Source: Streptomyces sp. RFCAC02 (GTDB lineage: Bacteria > Actinomycetota > Actinomycetes > Streptomycetales > Streptomycetaceae). Taken from it: 64,000 nt of DNA. Positions 50,442 to 58,600 of this stretch are shown here, piece after piece. The notes beneath the pieces are model-generated. The model did not search any database. It was not told the origin of the DNA and was given only the letters and a program-made list of their open reading frames with translations. Location: positions 1,281,501-1,345,500 of the forward strand of contig NZ_SAUH01000001.1 in the NCBI RefSeq assembly GCF_004193175.1, read 5' to 3'. A program made the translations under genes and the position numbers. Numbering within the stretch: the first letter of the stretch is position 1; each line of letters opens with the position of its first letter.

Positions 50442-50915
50442 GTGTCCGATTCCCGTGCTTCCGTCCAGGATCCCGACCGCGTGGCCGCCGGCCTCGCGGC
50501 GGTCCTGCCCGCGCTGCACCGGGCACTGGAGCGGCGGATCACGCGGGACTACCCGCACCCCAAGCCGCCCGAGGGACAGCTCGCGCTGCTGCGGCTCGTC
50601 TCCCAGCAGGAGGGCGTCACGGTCCGTGAGGCCGCGGACGCGCTCCTGATGAAACCGAACAACGTCAGCGCCCTCGTCTCCCAGCTCACCGAGCAGCACC
50701 TGCTGGAGCGGCGCCACGACGCGGCCGACAAGCGGATCGTCCACCTGCACCCCACGGCGACGGCCCGGCGGCGGCTGGGCGAGGTACGGGACCTGGAGGT
50801 CGCCCACCTCGCGCGCGCCCTGCGCCTGCGCACCGACGGGGAGCTCGACGCCCTCGGCTCGGTCCTCGGCGCGCTGGAGGCACTCGCGCGCGACCTCCAC
50901 CCGACGGCCGGCTGA
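50442..50915 (+). CDS. MarR-family transcriptional regulator
   Basis: A 157-residue winged-helix regulator. The DNA-binding part includes LALLRLVSQQEGVTVREAADALLMKPNNVSALVSQLTEQHLLERRHDAADKRIVHLHPT (about residues 47-105), with the wing DxRxxxxxLT-like motif DKRIVHLHPT. It likely controls itself and the DHA2 efflux pump next to it. It is a leaderless gene with a consensus promoter, unlike most genes here, and its operator-like direct repeats lie within that promoter. Confidence 0.92.
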   Translation: MSDSRASVQDPDRVAAGLAAVLPALHRALERRITRDYPHPKPPEGQLALLRLVSQQEGVTVREAADALLMKPNNVSALVSQLTEQHLLERRHDAADKRIVHLHPTATARRRLGEVRDLEVAHLARALRLRTDGELDALGSVLGALEALARDLHPTAG

Positions 50916-50976
50916 CCACTCCGCCGCCCGTCCCCCGCCCGTCCGCCCCGCAGCGCGGCGGACGGATCCGCACACA

Positions 50977-51019
50977 GCCGTGCCCGCTCCCCGCGCACAC
51001 CGCCGGGGGCGGGCACGGC
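50977..51019. terminator. Hairpin between marR and the efflux pump gene
   Basis: GCCGTGCCCGC (50977-50987) and GCGGGCACGGC (51009-51019) make an 11-bp stem with a 21-nt loop. It may end the marR transcript or attenuate the pump gene. Confidence 0.45.
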
Positions 51020-51070
51020 CGTGCGCCCGTTCAGTGACACCACCCCCGAGACAAGACAAGGCACCCCACC

Positions 51071-52690
51071 ATGCCGTCCTCCTCCCCGCCGCAGGCTGCT
51101 GCCCCGTCCGGCCGGCTGCGGTCCAACCCCTGGCTGACGCTGCTCGCGGTCGCGTTCGGCCTGTTCATGGTCGGCCTCGACGGCTCCGTCGTCGCCATCG
51201 CGAACCCGGAGATCGGCCGCGACCTGAACGCCTCGACCGGCGACCTCCAGTGGGTCACCAACTCCTACCTGCTCGCGCTGGCCGCCGCCCTCATCCTCGG
51301 CGGCAAGCTCGGCGACCGCTTCGGGCGGCGCACGTACTACCTCATCGGCGTGGCGGGCTTCACCCTCGCCTCGGTGGCCATCGGGCTGTCCGGGTCGATC
51401 GCGGGCGTCATCGCGTTCCGCGCCGTCCAGGGCTTCTTCGGCGCCCTGCTGATGCCCAACACGCTCGGCACGCTGCGCGCCGTCTTCCCGCCGAAGAAGT
51501 TCGGCATGGCGGTGGGCATCTGGGCCATGGTGTCGTCGGTGTCCACCGCGCTCGGCCCGATCGTCGGCGGCCTGCTCGTCGAGCACGTGAACTGGGAGTC
51601 CGTCTTCTACATCAACGCGCCGATCGGCGTCATCGCGCTCGTCTTCAGCGCGATCGTCATGCCGCAGTCGAAGACGTCCACCGGCCACCACCGGTTCGAC
51701 ATCACCGGCGTCGTCCTGCTGGCGGCCGGCCTGCTGGCCGTGGTCTTCGGTGTCGTCAAGGGCGAGACGTGGGGCTGGACGTCGTCCGGCACCCTCGGGT
51801 CGATCGCCGCGGGCGTCGTGCTGCTGCTGGTCTTCGGCTGGTTCGAGACCCGGGTGCGGCATCCGCTGCTGCCGATGCGGCTGTTCCGCAACCCGGCGCT
51901 CACCGTCGGCACGGTCATCACGGCACTGAACTTCTTCGTGATGCTCGGCACGATCTTCTTCGTCATGCTCTACCTGCAGAACGTCCGCGACCTGTCGCCC
52001 GTCGAGGCCGGCGTGTGGACGCTGCCGCTGAGCCTCGCCTCGGTCGTCGCCTCGCCGCTGGGCGCGGCCGTCACCGGACGGTTCGGCGCGCGGGTGGCCA
52101 TGCCGATCGGCATGCTGCTCCAGGCCGCGGCCACCTTCGGGCTGCTGACATGGGACACCGACTCCTCGTACGCGACGATGTGGCCGCCGTTCATCGCGCT
52201 CGGCCTCGGCGTCGGCATGGTGATGGCCGCCTCGTCCGACGCCATCGTCGGGAACGCGCCGGTGCAGGACGGCGGCGTGGCCGGCGGCCTGCAGACCACC
52301 GCGCTGCAGATCGGCGGCGCCCTCGGCACCTCCGTCCTCGTCTCGCTCATCAGCGGCCGGGTCGGCTCCACCCTCGTGGGCGAACTGACCGGCGCGGGCG
52401 TCCCCGGCGCCGTGGCCGACGGCATGGCGGAGGCGAAGGACGCGGTCGCCATGGGCATCCCGCCCGTGTCGGACGGCATGCCGGAGCAGCTCCGCTCCGC
52501 GGTCGTGGAGGGCAGCGGCCAGGCGTTCATGAACGGCCTGCACACCGCCGCGCTGGTCACCGGCGTCCTGTGCCTCATCGGCGCGCTGCTCGCCGCGGTG
52601 GCGATCCGGCACCGCTCGGCGGCCTCGTCCGACGAGCCGGCCGAGCCCGCCGCCGACACCGCCGAGAGCACCGCTCCCGCGCGGGTCTGA
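51071..52690 (+). CDS. DHA2-family (EmrB/QacA) multidrug efflux MFS transporter
   Basis: A 539-residue, fourteen-helix drug:H+ antiporter. DHA2 marks: AFGLFMVGLDGSVVAIANPEIGRDLNAS (motif D1 with Asp in helix 1), LLALAAALILGGKLGDRFGRRTYYLIG (motif A), FRAVQGFFGALLMPNTLGTLRAVFP, and motif C WAMVSSVSTALGPIVGGLLVEHVNWESVFYINAPIG. Pumps of this group export antibiotics or dyes. The MarR gene 156 nt upstream is the likely regulator. The gene ends at a long inverted repeat (52709-52765). Confidence 0.95.
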   Translation: MPSSSPPQAAAPSGRLRSNPWLTLLAVAFGLFMVGLDGSVVAIANPEIGRDLNASTGDLQWVTNSYLLALAAALILGGKLGDRFGRRTYYLIGVAGFTLASVAIGLSGSIAGVIAFRAVQGFFGALLMPNTLGTLRAVFPPKKFGMAVGIWAMVSSVSTALGPIVGGLLVEHVNWESVFYINAPIGVIALVFSAIVMPQSKTSTGHHRFDITGVVLLAAGLLAVVFGVVKGETWGWTSSGTLGSIAAGVVLLLVFGWFETRVRHPLLPMRLFRNPALTVGTVITALNFFVMLGTIFFVMLYLQNVRDLSPVEAGVWTLPLSLASVVASPLGAAVTGRFGARVAMPIGMLLQAAATFGLLTWDTDSSYATMWPPFIALGLGVGMVMAASSDAIVGNAPVQDGGVAGGLQTTALQIGGALGTSVLVSLISGRVGSTLVGELTGAGVPGAVADGMAEAKDAVAMGIPPVSDGMPEQLRSAVVEGSGQAFMNGLHTAALVTGVLCLIGALLAAVAIRHRSAASSDEPAEPAADTAESTAPARV

Positions 52691-52708
52691 CCCCGGCACG
52701 GCCCGACC

Positions 52709-52765
52709 GGAGGAGCCCGGCACCCGTTCTTGACCTAGAGGTCAAGAACGGTGCTGGGCTCCTCC
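52709..52765. repeat. 26-bp near-perfect inverted repeat (terminator plus operator)
   Basis: The left arm (52709-52735) and right arm (52740-52765) pair along about 26 bp with one mismatch and one bulge around a TAGA loop. The outer part can act as the terminator of the efflux pump gene. The inner part is the 24-bp palindrome of the tetR operator. Confidence 0.75.
52726..52749. promoter_or_regulatory. TetR-type palindromic operator (GTTCTTGACC-TAGA-GGTCAAGAAC)
   Basis: Perfect 10-bp arms separated by four bases. The left arm contains the -35 like TTGACC. A related site lies before the SDR gene (53404-53425), matching 17 of 22 core bases, so both genes appear to be under one repressor. Confidence 0.75.
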
Positions 52766-52767
52766 GC

Positions 52768-53346
52768 ATGGGCAGGCCGAAGCAGTTCGATCCGGACACC
52801 GCGGTGGAGCGGGCGATGGAGGTGTTCTGGAGCAAGGGGTACGCCGCCACCTCCCCCCAGGACCTCGTGGACGCCCTCGGCGTCGGCAAGGGCAGCCTCT
52901 ACAACGCGTTCGGCAGCAAACACGCCCTCTTCGAGCAGGCCCTGCGCCGCTACCGGGACAGCCAGGCGGCGGCCCTGGCGCGCCTGTTCGACGGGGACGG
53001 TCCCGTGAAGGAGCGGCTGCGCGCGGCGCTCCGCCTCCTCGCCGAGACGGATCTCGCCGCCGCCGGCCGGCGCGGCTGCATGGCCGTGAACACGGCGGCC
53101 GAGCGGGCCGGCACGGACGCGGCGGCGACCGCCCTGGTGCGCCGCATGTTCGAGCGGACGGAGGACGCGCTCGGCGCGCTCGTCGAAGAGGGGCAGCGCC
53201 GGGGCGAGATCGCCGCCGACCGCGACGCCCGCGCCCTCGGCAGCTCCCTGCTGGCGACGCTCGTCGGCCTGCAGCTCCTGGCCCGCGTCGAGGAGGGTCC
53301 CGAGCGCCTGACCCGGGCCATCGACGCCACCGTCGACGCCCTCTGA
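52768..53346 (+). CDS. TetR-family transcriptional regulator
   Basis: A 192-residue regulator. The N-terminal HTH is FDPDTAVERAMEVFWSKGYAATSPQDLVDALGVGKGSLYNAFGSKHALFEQAL (about residues 6-58). The C-terminal ligand domain includes a TetR_C subfamily pattern with RRGCMAVNTAAE. No ribosome site precedes the ATG (the flank reads CTCCTCCGC, an anti-SD run), so leaderless translation is likely. The palindrome upstream is probably its operator, for autoregulation and control of the SDR gene. Confidence 0.92.
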   Translation: MGRPKQFDPDTAVERAMEVFWSKGYAATSPQDLVDALGVGKGSLYNAFGSKHALFEQALRRYRDSQAAALARLFDGDGPVKERLRAALRLLAETDLAAAGRRGCMAVNTAAERAGTDAAATALVRRMFERTEDALGALVEEGQRRGEIAADRDARALGSSLLATLVGLQLLARVEEGPERLTRAIDATVDAL

Positions 53347-53363
53347 CCCACCCGCCCCGACGG

Positions 53364-53387
53364 CCCTCCGGCCCGTGCGCCGGAGGG
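53364..53387 (+). terminator. Terminator after tetR
   Basis: CCCTCCGG (53364-53371) and CCGGAGGG (53380-53387) form an 8-bp stem with an 8-nt loop followed by TGTTTCT. Confidence 0.6.
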
Positions 53388-53403
53388 TGTTTCTCCGCCC
53401 ATT

Positions 53404-53425
53404 TTCTGTACCTCAAGTTCAAGAA
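53404..53425. promoter_or_regulatory. Second TetR-type operator before the SDR gene
   Basis: The 22-bp site starts TTCTGTACCT and ends TCAAGAA. It agrees with the tetR palindrome at 17 of 22 positions and lies 10 bp before the SDR gene. Confidence 0.65.
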
Positions 53426-53435
53426 TGGAGTCCCC

Positions 53436-54218
53436 ATGCAACTCGACCTCGCCACCAGGACCGCCGTCGTCACCGGCGCCGGCCGGGGCATCGGCCTCGC
53501 CACCGTCCGGGCGCTGGCCGCCGAGGGCGTCCGCGTCGCCGGCGCCGCCCGGACCGTCACCCCGGAGCTGAAGGAGGCGGCGACCCTCGCCGTCTCCGCC
53601 GACCTGAGCACCGCCGAGGGCGTCCGCACCCTCATGGACGCCGCGCTCACCGAGTTCGACGGGATCGACCTGCTGGTGAACAACGTCGGAGCCGGCGACG
53701 CCGTACGGCCGGCCGGCTTCCTCGACACCTCCGACGACGCGTGGCACGCGGTCTTCGAGCTGAACCTGCTGAGCGCCGTCCGCGCCTGCCGTGCCGCCCT
53801 GCCGAGCCTGATCGAGCGGCGTGGCTCGATCGTCAACGTCTCCTCGATCAACTCCCGCCTGCCGGCGGCCGGTCCCGTCGCCTACAGCGCGGCGAAGGCC
53901 GCCTTGGCCGCGCTGGGGAAGTCCCTGGCCGAGGAGTTCGGCCCGAGGGGGGTTCGCGTCAACACCGTGTCCCCCGGCGTTGTGCGGACCGCGGTCTGGG
54001 AGGACCCGGCAGGCTTCGGCGGCGAGGTCGCGGCCGGCGCGGGCATGGAGCACGCGGCGTTCCTCGCGCGGATACCGGAGGCGTTCGGCATCACGACGGG
54101 CCGCGTCACCGAGCCCGAGGAGGTCGCCGCGCTGATCACCTTCCTGCTGTCCGACGTGGCCCGGAACATCACCGGCGCCGACCACGTCATCGACGGCGGG
54201 ACCGTCAAGACGCTGTGA
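53436..54218 (+). CDS. Short-chain dehydrogenase/reductase
   Basis: A 260-residue NAD(P)-dependent oxidoreductase. Rossmann motif VVTGAGRGIGLATVRAL, GxxNNVG as LLVNNVGAGDA, catalytic Ser in VNVSSINS and the Tyr-x3-Lys as YSAAKAA; PGVVRT completes the site. GGAG lies 5 nt before the ATG at 53436. The TetR-type operator 10 bp upstream suggests the substrate (or a related compound) also binds the repressor. It is convergent with the P450 gene, with which it shares a 9-bp hairpin (54228-54249). Confidence 0.94.
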   Translation: MQLDLATRTAVVTGAGRGIGLATVRALAAEGVRVAGAARTVTPELKEAATLAVSADLSTAEGVRTLMDAALTEFDGIDLLVNNVGAGDAVRPAGFLDTSDDAWHAVFELNLLSAVRACRAALPSLIERRGSIVNVSSINSRLPAAGPVAYSAAKAALAALGKSLAEEFGPRGVRVNTVSPGVVRTAVWEDPAGFGGEVAAGAGMEHAAFLARIPEAFGITTGRVTEPEEVAALITFLLSDVARNITGADHVIDGGTVKTL

Positions 54219-54225
54219 CGACGCG

Positions 54226-55413
54226 TCAGCCTGCCGTCACCGGCAGGCTCCGCAGGCCGCGGATGACGAACTCGGGGCGCCGGACCGGCTCGCCCGCCAG
54301 GCGCAGGCCGGGCAGGCGGGTGGCCAGCGCGCCGAGGGCCGCCGCGATTTCGGCGCGGGCCAGCGGGGCACCGACGCAGTAGTGGATGCCCGCGCCGAAC
54401 CCGAGATGCGGGTTCGGCGCGCGGCCTATGTCGAGGGTGTCGGGCGCGGCGAAGACGGCGGGGTCGCGCCCGGCCGCGCCGAGCAGGGCGGCGATTCTTT
54501 CGCCCGGCTCCAGCCGGTGCCCGGCGACGGTGACCGGCGCCGTCGCCGTCCGCTCGAACAACTGGAGCGGCGCGTCGTAGCGGATCAGCTCCTCCACCGC
54601 CGTCGGCAGGAGCCCGGGATCGGCGACGAGCCGGTCCCACTGGTCCCGGTGGCACAGGAGGGCGAGCACGCCGTTGCCGACGACGTTGACCGTGGCCTCG
54701 TGGCCGGCCATCAGAAGGAGCACGGCGGTCCCCACGAGTTCGTCGGACGACAGGCGGTCGCCGGCGTCGCGGACCGCGACGAGGTCGCTGATCAGGTCGT
54801 CCCCGGGGCGGCGGGCACGGTCGGCCGCGAGCGCGGTGAGGAAGTCCGCGAACTCGCCGGCCGCCCGCTCCGCCGCCGCGGCGCGCTCCGGCGGGAGGCC
54901 GTACTCGTACATCTTGACGATCGCGTGCGACCAGGTGGTGAGGTGCGGCCGGTCGGCGGCGGGGACGCCGAGCAGCTCGGCGATCACCTCGACGGGCAGC
55001 ACGGCCGCCACGTGCGCCATGAGGTCGGCCGACCCGTCCGCCGCGATGGCGGCCGCGAGCCGATCCACCAGGCCGTCGGCCACCGACCGCACCCACGGGG
55101 TGAGCCGCGCGGTGTGCCCCCGGTTGAAGGCGGCGGAGACCAGCCGGCGCAGCCGGGTGTGCCGCGGCGGCTCCATCTCCAGGAGCGAGTTGCGGTGGAG
55201 GAGGTTGAACGCGGGGAAGGCGGCGGCCGGCTCCCTGTCCCGCCAGACACGGCCCACCGCGCGGTCGCGCAGCACCTCGGCGCAGGCGGCGTGCGAGACG
55301 GCGACCGGCAGCCCGAGGCCGTCGTGCCGGTGCACCGGACCGCGCGCCCGCAGGCCCGCGAACACCGGGTAGGGGTCGTCGAGGAACGCCGCGTCGGCGG
55401 GATCGAAGGTCAT
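54226..55413 (-). CDS. Cytochrome P450
   Basis: A 395-residue class I bacterial P450. The I-helix oxygen motif is LLLMAGHEATVNVVGN, the K-helix ExxR is in EELIRYDAPLQ, and the haem-binding loop is HLGFGAGIHYCVGAPLAR with the axial Cys. The full family size is present. Substrate unknown; no ferredoxin gene lies beside it. The start at 55413 lies 6 nt after TACGGT on the minus strand, with no ribosome site; GTGACG is placed 18 bp upstream as a -35-like box, so it is leaderless. It is divergent from the giant STAND gene. Confidence 0.95.
   Translation of the reverse strand: MTFDPADAAFLDDPYPVFAGLRARGPVHRHDGLGLPVAVSHAACAEVLRDRAVGRVWRDREPAAAFPAFNLLHRNSLLEMEPPRHTRLRRLVSAAFNRGHTARLTPWVRSVADGLVDRLAAAIAADGSADLMAHVAAVLPVEVIAELLGVPAADRPHLTTWSHAIVKMYEYGLPPERAAAAERAAGEFADFLTALAADRARRPGDDLISDLVAVRDAGDRLSSDELVGTAVLLLMAGHEATVNVVGNGVLALLCHRDQWDRLVADPGLLPTAVEELIRYDAPLQLFERTATAPVTVAGHRLEPGERIAALLGAAGRDPAVFAAPDTLDIGRAPNPHLGFGAGIHYCVGAPLARAEIAAALGALATRLPGLRLAGEPVRRPEFVIRGLRSLPVTAG
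54228..54249. terminator. Hairpin between the convergent SDR and P450 genes
   Basis: AGCCTGCCG (54228-54236), loop TCAC, CGGCAGGCT (54241-54249): a perfect 9-bp stem inside the last codons of the P450 gene. Confidence 0.6.
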
Positions 55414-55419
55414 GCACCG

Positions 55420-55425
55420 ACCGTA
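55420..55425 (-). promoter_or_regulatory. -10 box of a leaderless promoter for the P450 gene
   Basis: TACGGT on the minus strand ends 6 nt before the start codon (55413). Confidence 0.5.
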
Positions 55426-55594
55426 ACGGCCACCACTGACAATCGTCACCGGTCCGGTACGCGGTCCGTCCGGCCCGGCGCCCGCGGGGCCGGACGGCAC
55501 CCGCCGGGCGGCCCACGCTCACCCGAACGAGTGAATGCAGGCCGGCGGCCCGCCGCGCACCGGCCGTCGCGCACGGACGCGGCCCGATCACCGC

Positions 55595-55623
55595 TTGTCC
55601 CCGGCCGACCGGCTGACTATCCT
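55595..55623 (+). promoter_or_regulatory. Promoter of the giant STAND gene
   Basis: TTGTCC (55595-55600), 17-bp spacer, TATCCT (55618-55623). Transcription should begin near 55630, giving a 30-nt leader that ends with GGGGGG before GTG 55661. Confidence 0.65.
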
Positions 55624-55660
55624 GCGCGGCAGGCAAGTTCGGGCAGGGGGGCTCGGCAAC

Positions 55661-58600
55661 GTGATCACCGCGGAGCGACTGCACCGTCAGGGACCCGGCG
55701 GACCGCACCGGCGGGAGTCCGGCCGCCGGCCCGACGACGAGGCCGCCACGCCGCGCAGCGTCCACGCCGCCGCCGACTCCGGCGGCAACCCCCACAGCGA
55801 GCAGCGCACCGGCCTCCCCCCGGAAGCCGTCGCCGCCGCCGCACGCATCCCCCGCCTCCCGGCCTCGACAACCTGCCGCAGAGCGCGGCCGACGTCTTCG
55901 TCGGCCGCGGCGGCGACCTGGAGAGCATCCGCCACGCCCTGACCTGCGGCGAGGGCGTCATCGCGCAGCCGCGCGCCCTGCACGGCCTCGGCGGCGTCGG
56001 CAAGACCACCCTGGCCCTGCGCTACGCCCGCACCCACCGCCGCGACTACACCGTCGTGTGGTGGATCACGGCCGAGAGCCGCGAGCAGGTGGACGCCGCC
56101 CTCGCCGACCTCGCCGTCTTCCTCCACCCCGGCTGGGCGCTGACCGCGCTGCCGAAACAGCAGACGGAGTGGGCGCTGCTGTGGCTGCGTGCCCACGAGG
56201 GCTGGCTCCTCGTCTTCGACAACGCCGAGGACCCCGGGGTCCTCAACCTCTATCTCGGCCGCCTCCACGGCCACGGCCACCAGCTCGTCACGAGCCGCCG
56301 CGCCGACGGCTGGCGCACCGGCGCCACCCCGCTGCGGCTCGACGTGCTGGCCGCCGAGTCGTCGGTGGACCTCCTGTGCGGCCTCGCCATCACCGGCCGC
56401 GACGAGACGCCGGCCGAGCGGCGGGACGCGGCCCTGCTCGCCGCCGACCTGGGCCACCTCCCCCTCGCCCTGGCCCAGGCGGGCTCCTACCTGCGGCAGA
56501 CCGGCACCTCGTTCGCCGCCTACCGGACGCTCCTCGCCGACGCCCCCGCCACCACCCTCGACACCGCCGGGCCGGGCGGCGGGGCGGCCCGCACCATCGC
56601 CCGCATCTGGCGCACGACGCTGCGGGCCATCCACGGGACGGACCCGTTCGCGTCCGCGCTGCTGCACGCCCTGGCCTGGTTCGCGCCCGAGGCCATCCCC
56701 CGCGACGCGCTCACCCCGCCCGCCGGCGCGCCCGGCACCCCGGACATCGACAGCGCCCTGCGGCTGCTCGCCGACTACAACATGATCACGCTCACCGAGC
56801 GGGCCGTCACGGTGCACCGGCTCGTGCAGACCGTCCTGCGCGACCCGGCCGACGCCGTCCCCTCGCCGTACGAGGGCCGCGCCTGGGCCGCGGAGACGCT
56901 GGCCCGCGCCCTGCCCGACGGCCCCCGTACCGAGCGCGCGGTGCAGGCGCGCTGGCAGGAGCTGCTCCCCCACATCCAGGCCCTCGCCGCCACTCGCCCC
57001 GCGGACGAGCCGCCCCACGAGGACACGCTGCGGCTGTACCGGCGCGCCGCCGACGAACTCGCCGAACGGGACCAGCGGATCGTCGCCATCCCGCTGCTGC
57101 GCGACGTCGCCGACGGCCTGGCGCGGCTGCGCGGCCGGGACCACGCGGACACCCTCGACAGCCGCGACGCCCTGGCCGAGGCCATGGCCCTGGACGGCGA
57201 CCCGCGGCACGCCGTGGAGCTGTGCCGCGCCGTGATCGCCGACCGCGCGCGGATCCTCGGCCCCGACGACGTCCGTACGCTCACCAGCCGCCACACCCTC
57301 GCGCACGCCCTGCGGCGGGCCGGCGACCACCAGGAGGCCGTCGACGAGTGCGCGGCGCTCGTCGCCGACCGGACGCGGGTCCTCGGCCCCGGCCACCCCG
57401 ACACCCTCACCAGCCGCGACGCCCTGGCGTACGCGCTGCAGACCGCGGGCGACCACCGCGCGGCCGTCGCCGAGTACGAGGCGCTCGTCGCCGACCGCGC
57501 GCGCCTGTGCGGCGAGGACGACGCGACGACCCTCACCAGCAGGAACGGCCTCGCGTTCGCCTGCCGCGCCGCCGGCGACCACGCCCGCGCCATCGCCCTG
57601 TACGAGGCGGCGATCGCCGACCGCACCCGGGTCCTGGGCGCCGACCACCCCGACACCCTGACCAGCCGCGGCTGGCTCGCGCACGCGCAGCGGGTCGCGA
57701 AGGACCACCGCGCGGCGCTCGCCGGGTTCACCGCGATCGTGGCGGACCGCGAGCGGACCCAGGGCGCCGACCACCCCGACACCCTCACCAGCCGGGGGGA
57801 CCTCGCCTACGCGCGGCAGTGCGCCGGGGATCCCGCGAGCGCCGTACGGGAGCTGGCCGCGGTGGTCGCCGACCGCGTCCGCGTGCAGGGCGCCGACCAC
57901 CCCGCGGTCCTGGACGAGCGCGAGAAGCTGGCCTGGGCCTGGTCCGCGGCGGGCGACCACGCGCGCGCCGTCGCGCTGTTCGAGGCGGCGGTCGCCGACC
58001 GGGTCCGGGTCCAGGGCGCCGGCCACCCGGCGGTCCTGACCGCGCGGGACTCCCTCGCCTTCGCCTGCACGACGGCCGGGCAGCACGCGCGAGCGATCCG
58101 GCTGTTCCAGGCGTGCCTGTCCCACCACCGCAGGACGCGGGGGCCGGAGCACCGGACCACCCTCGTCGCGTGGGACAACGTGGCGTACGCCCTGCGGGAG
58201 GCGGGGGACCACCTCCGGGCCGTCGCCTGGTACGAGCCGGTGGTCGCCGCGTTCGTCCGCACGCTGGGGCCGCGTCACCCCAGCACCATGGACAGCCGCT
58301 ACGGGCTGGCGACCGCCAGGCGGCTGGCGGGCCGGTACGCCGCGGCCGTCGAGGACTTCACCGCGCTGGCCGCCGACCGCGCCGAGGCCGACGGCCCCGA
58401 TCACCCGGCGGCGCTCGCCGCCCGCGTCGGCCTCGCCCAGGCCCTCGCGCGGTCCGACGACCACGCGGGCGCGCTGCGGCTCTTCGGGGAGATCCTCGCG
58501 GACCGGCTGCGGCTGCACGGCCCGGACCACCCCGACGTGCTGAACGCCCGCTCGTGGCTGGCGTCCGCCCACCGCGACGCGGGGGACCACCCCCGGGCGA

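Noticed and set aside
50442..55413. Regulators, efflux pump, SDR and P450 as a secondary-metabolite gene cluster
   Set aside because: No core synthase (PKS, NRPS, terpene, RiPP) is present; the genes lie in separately regulated units.
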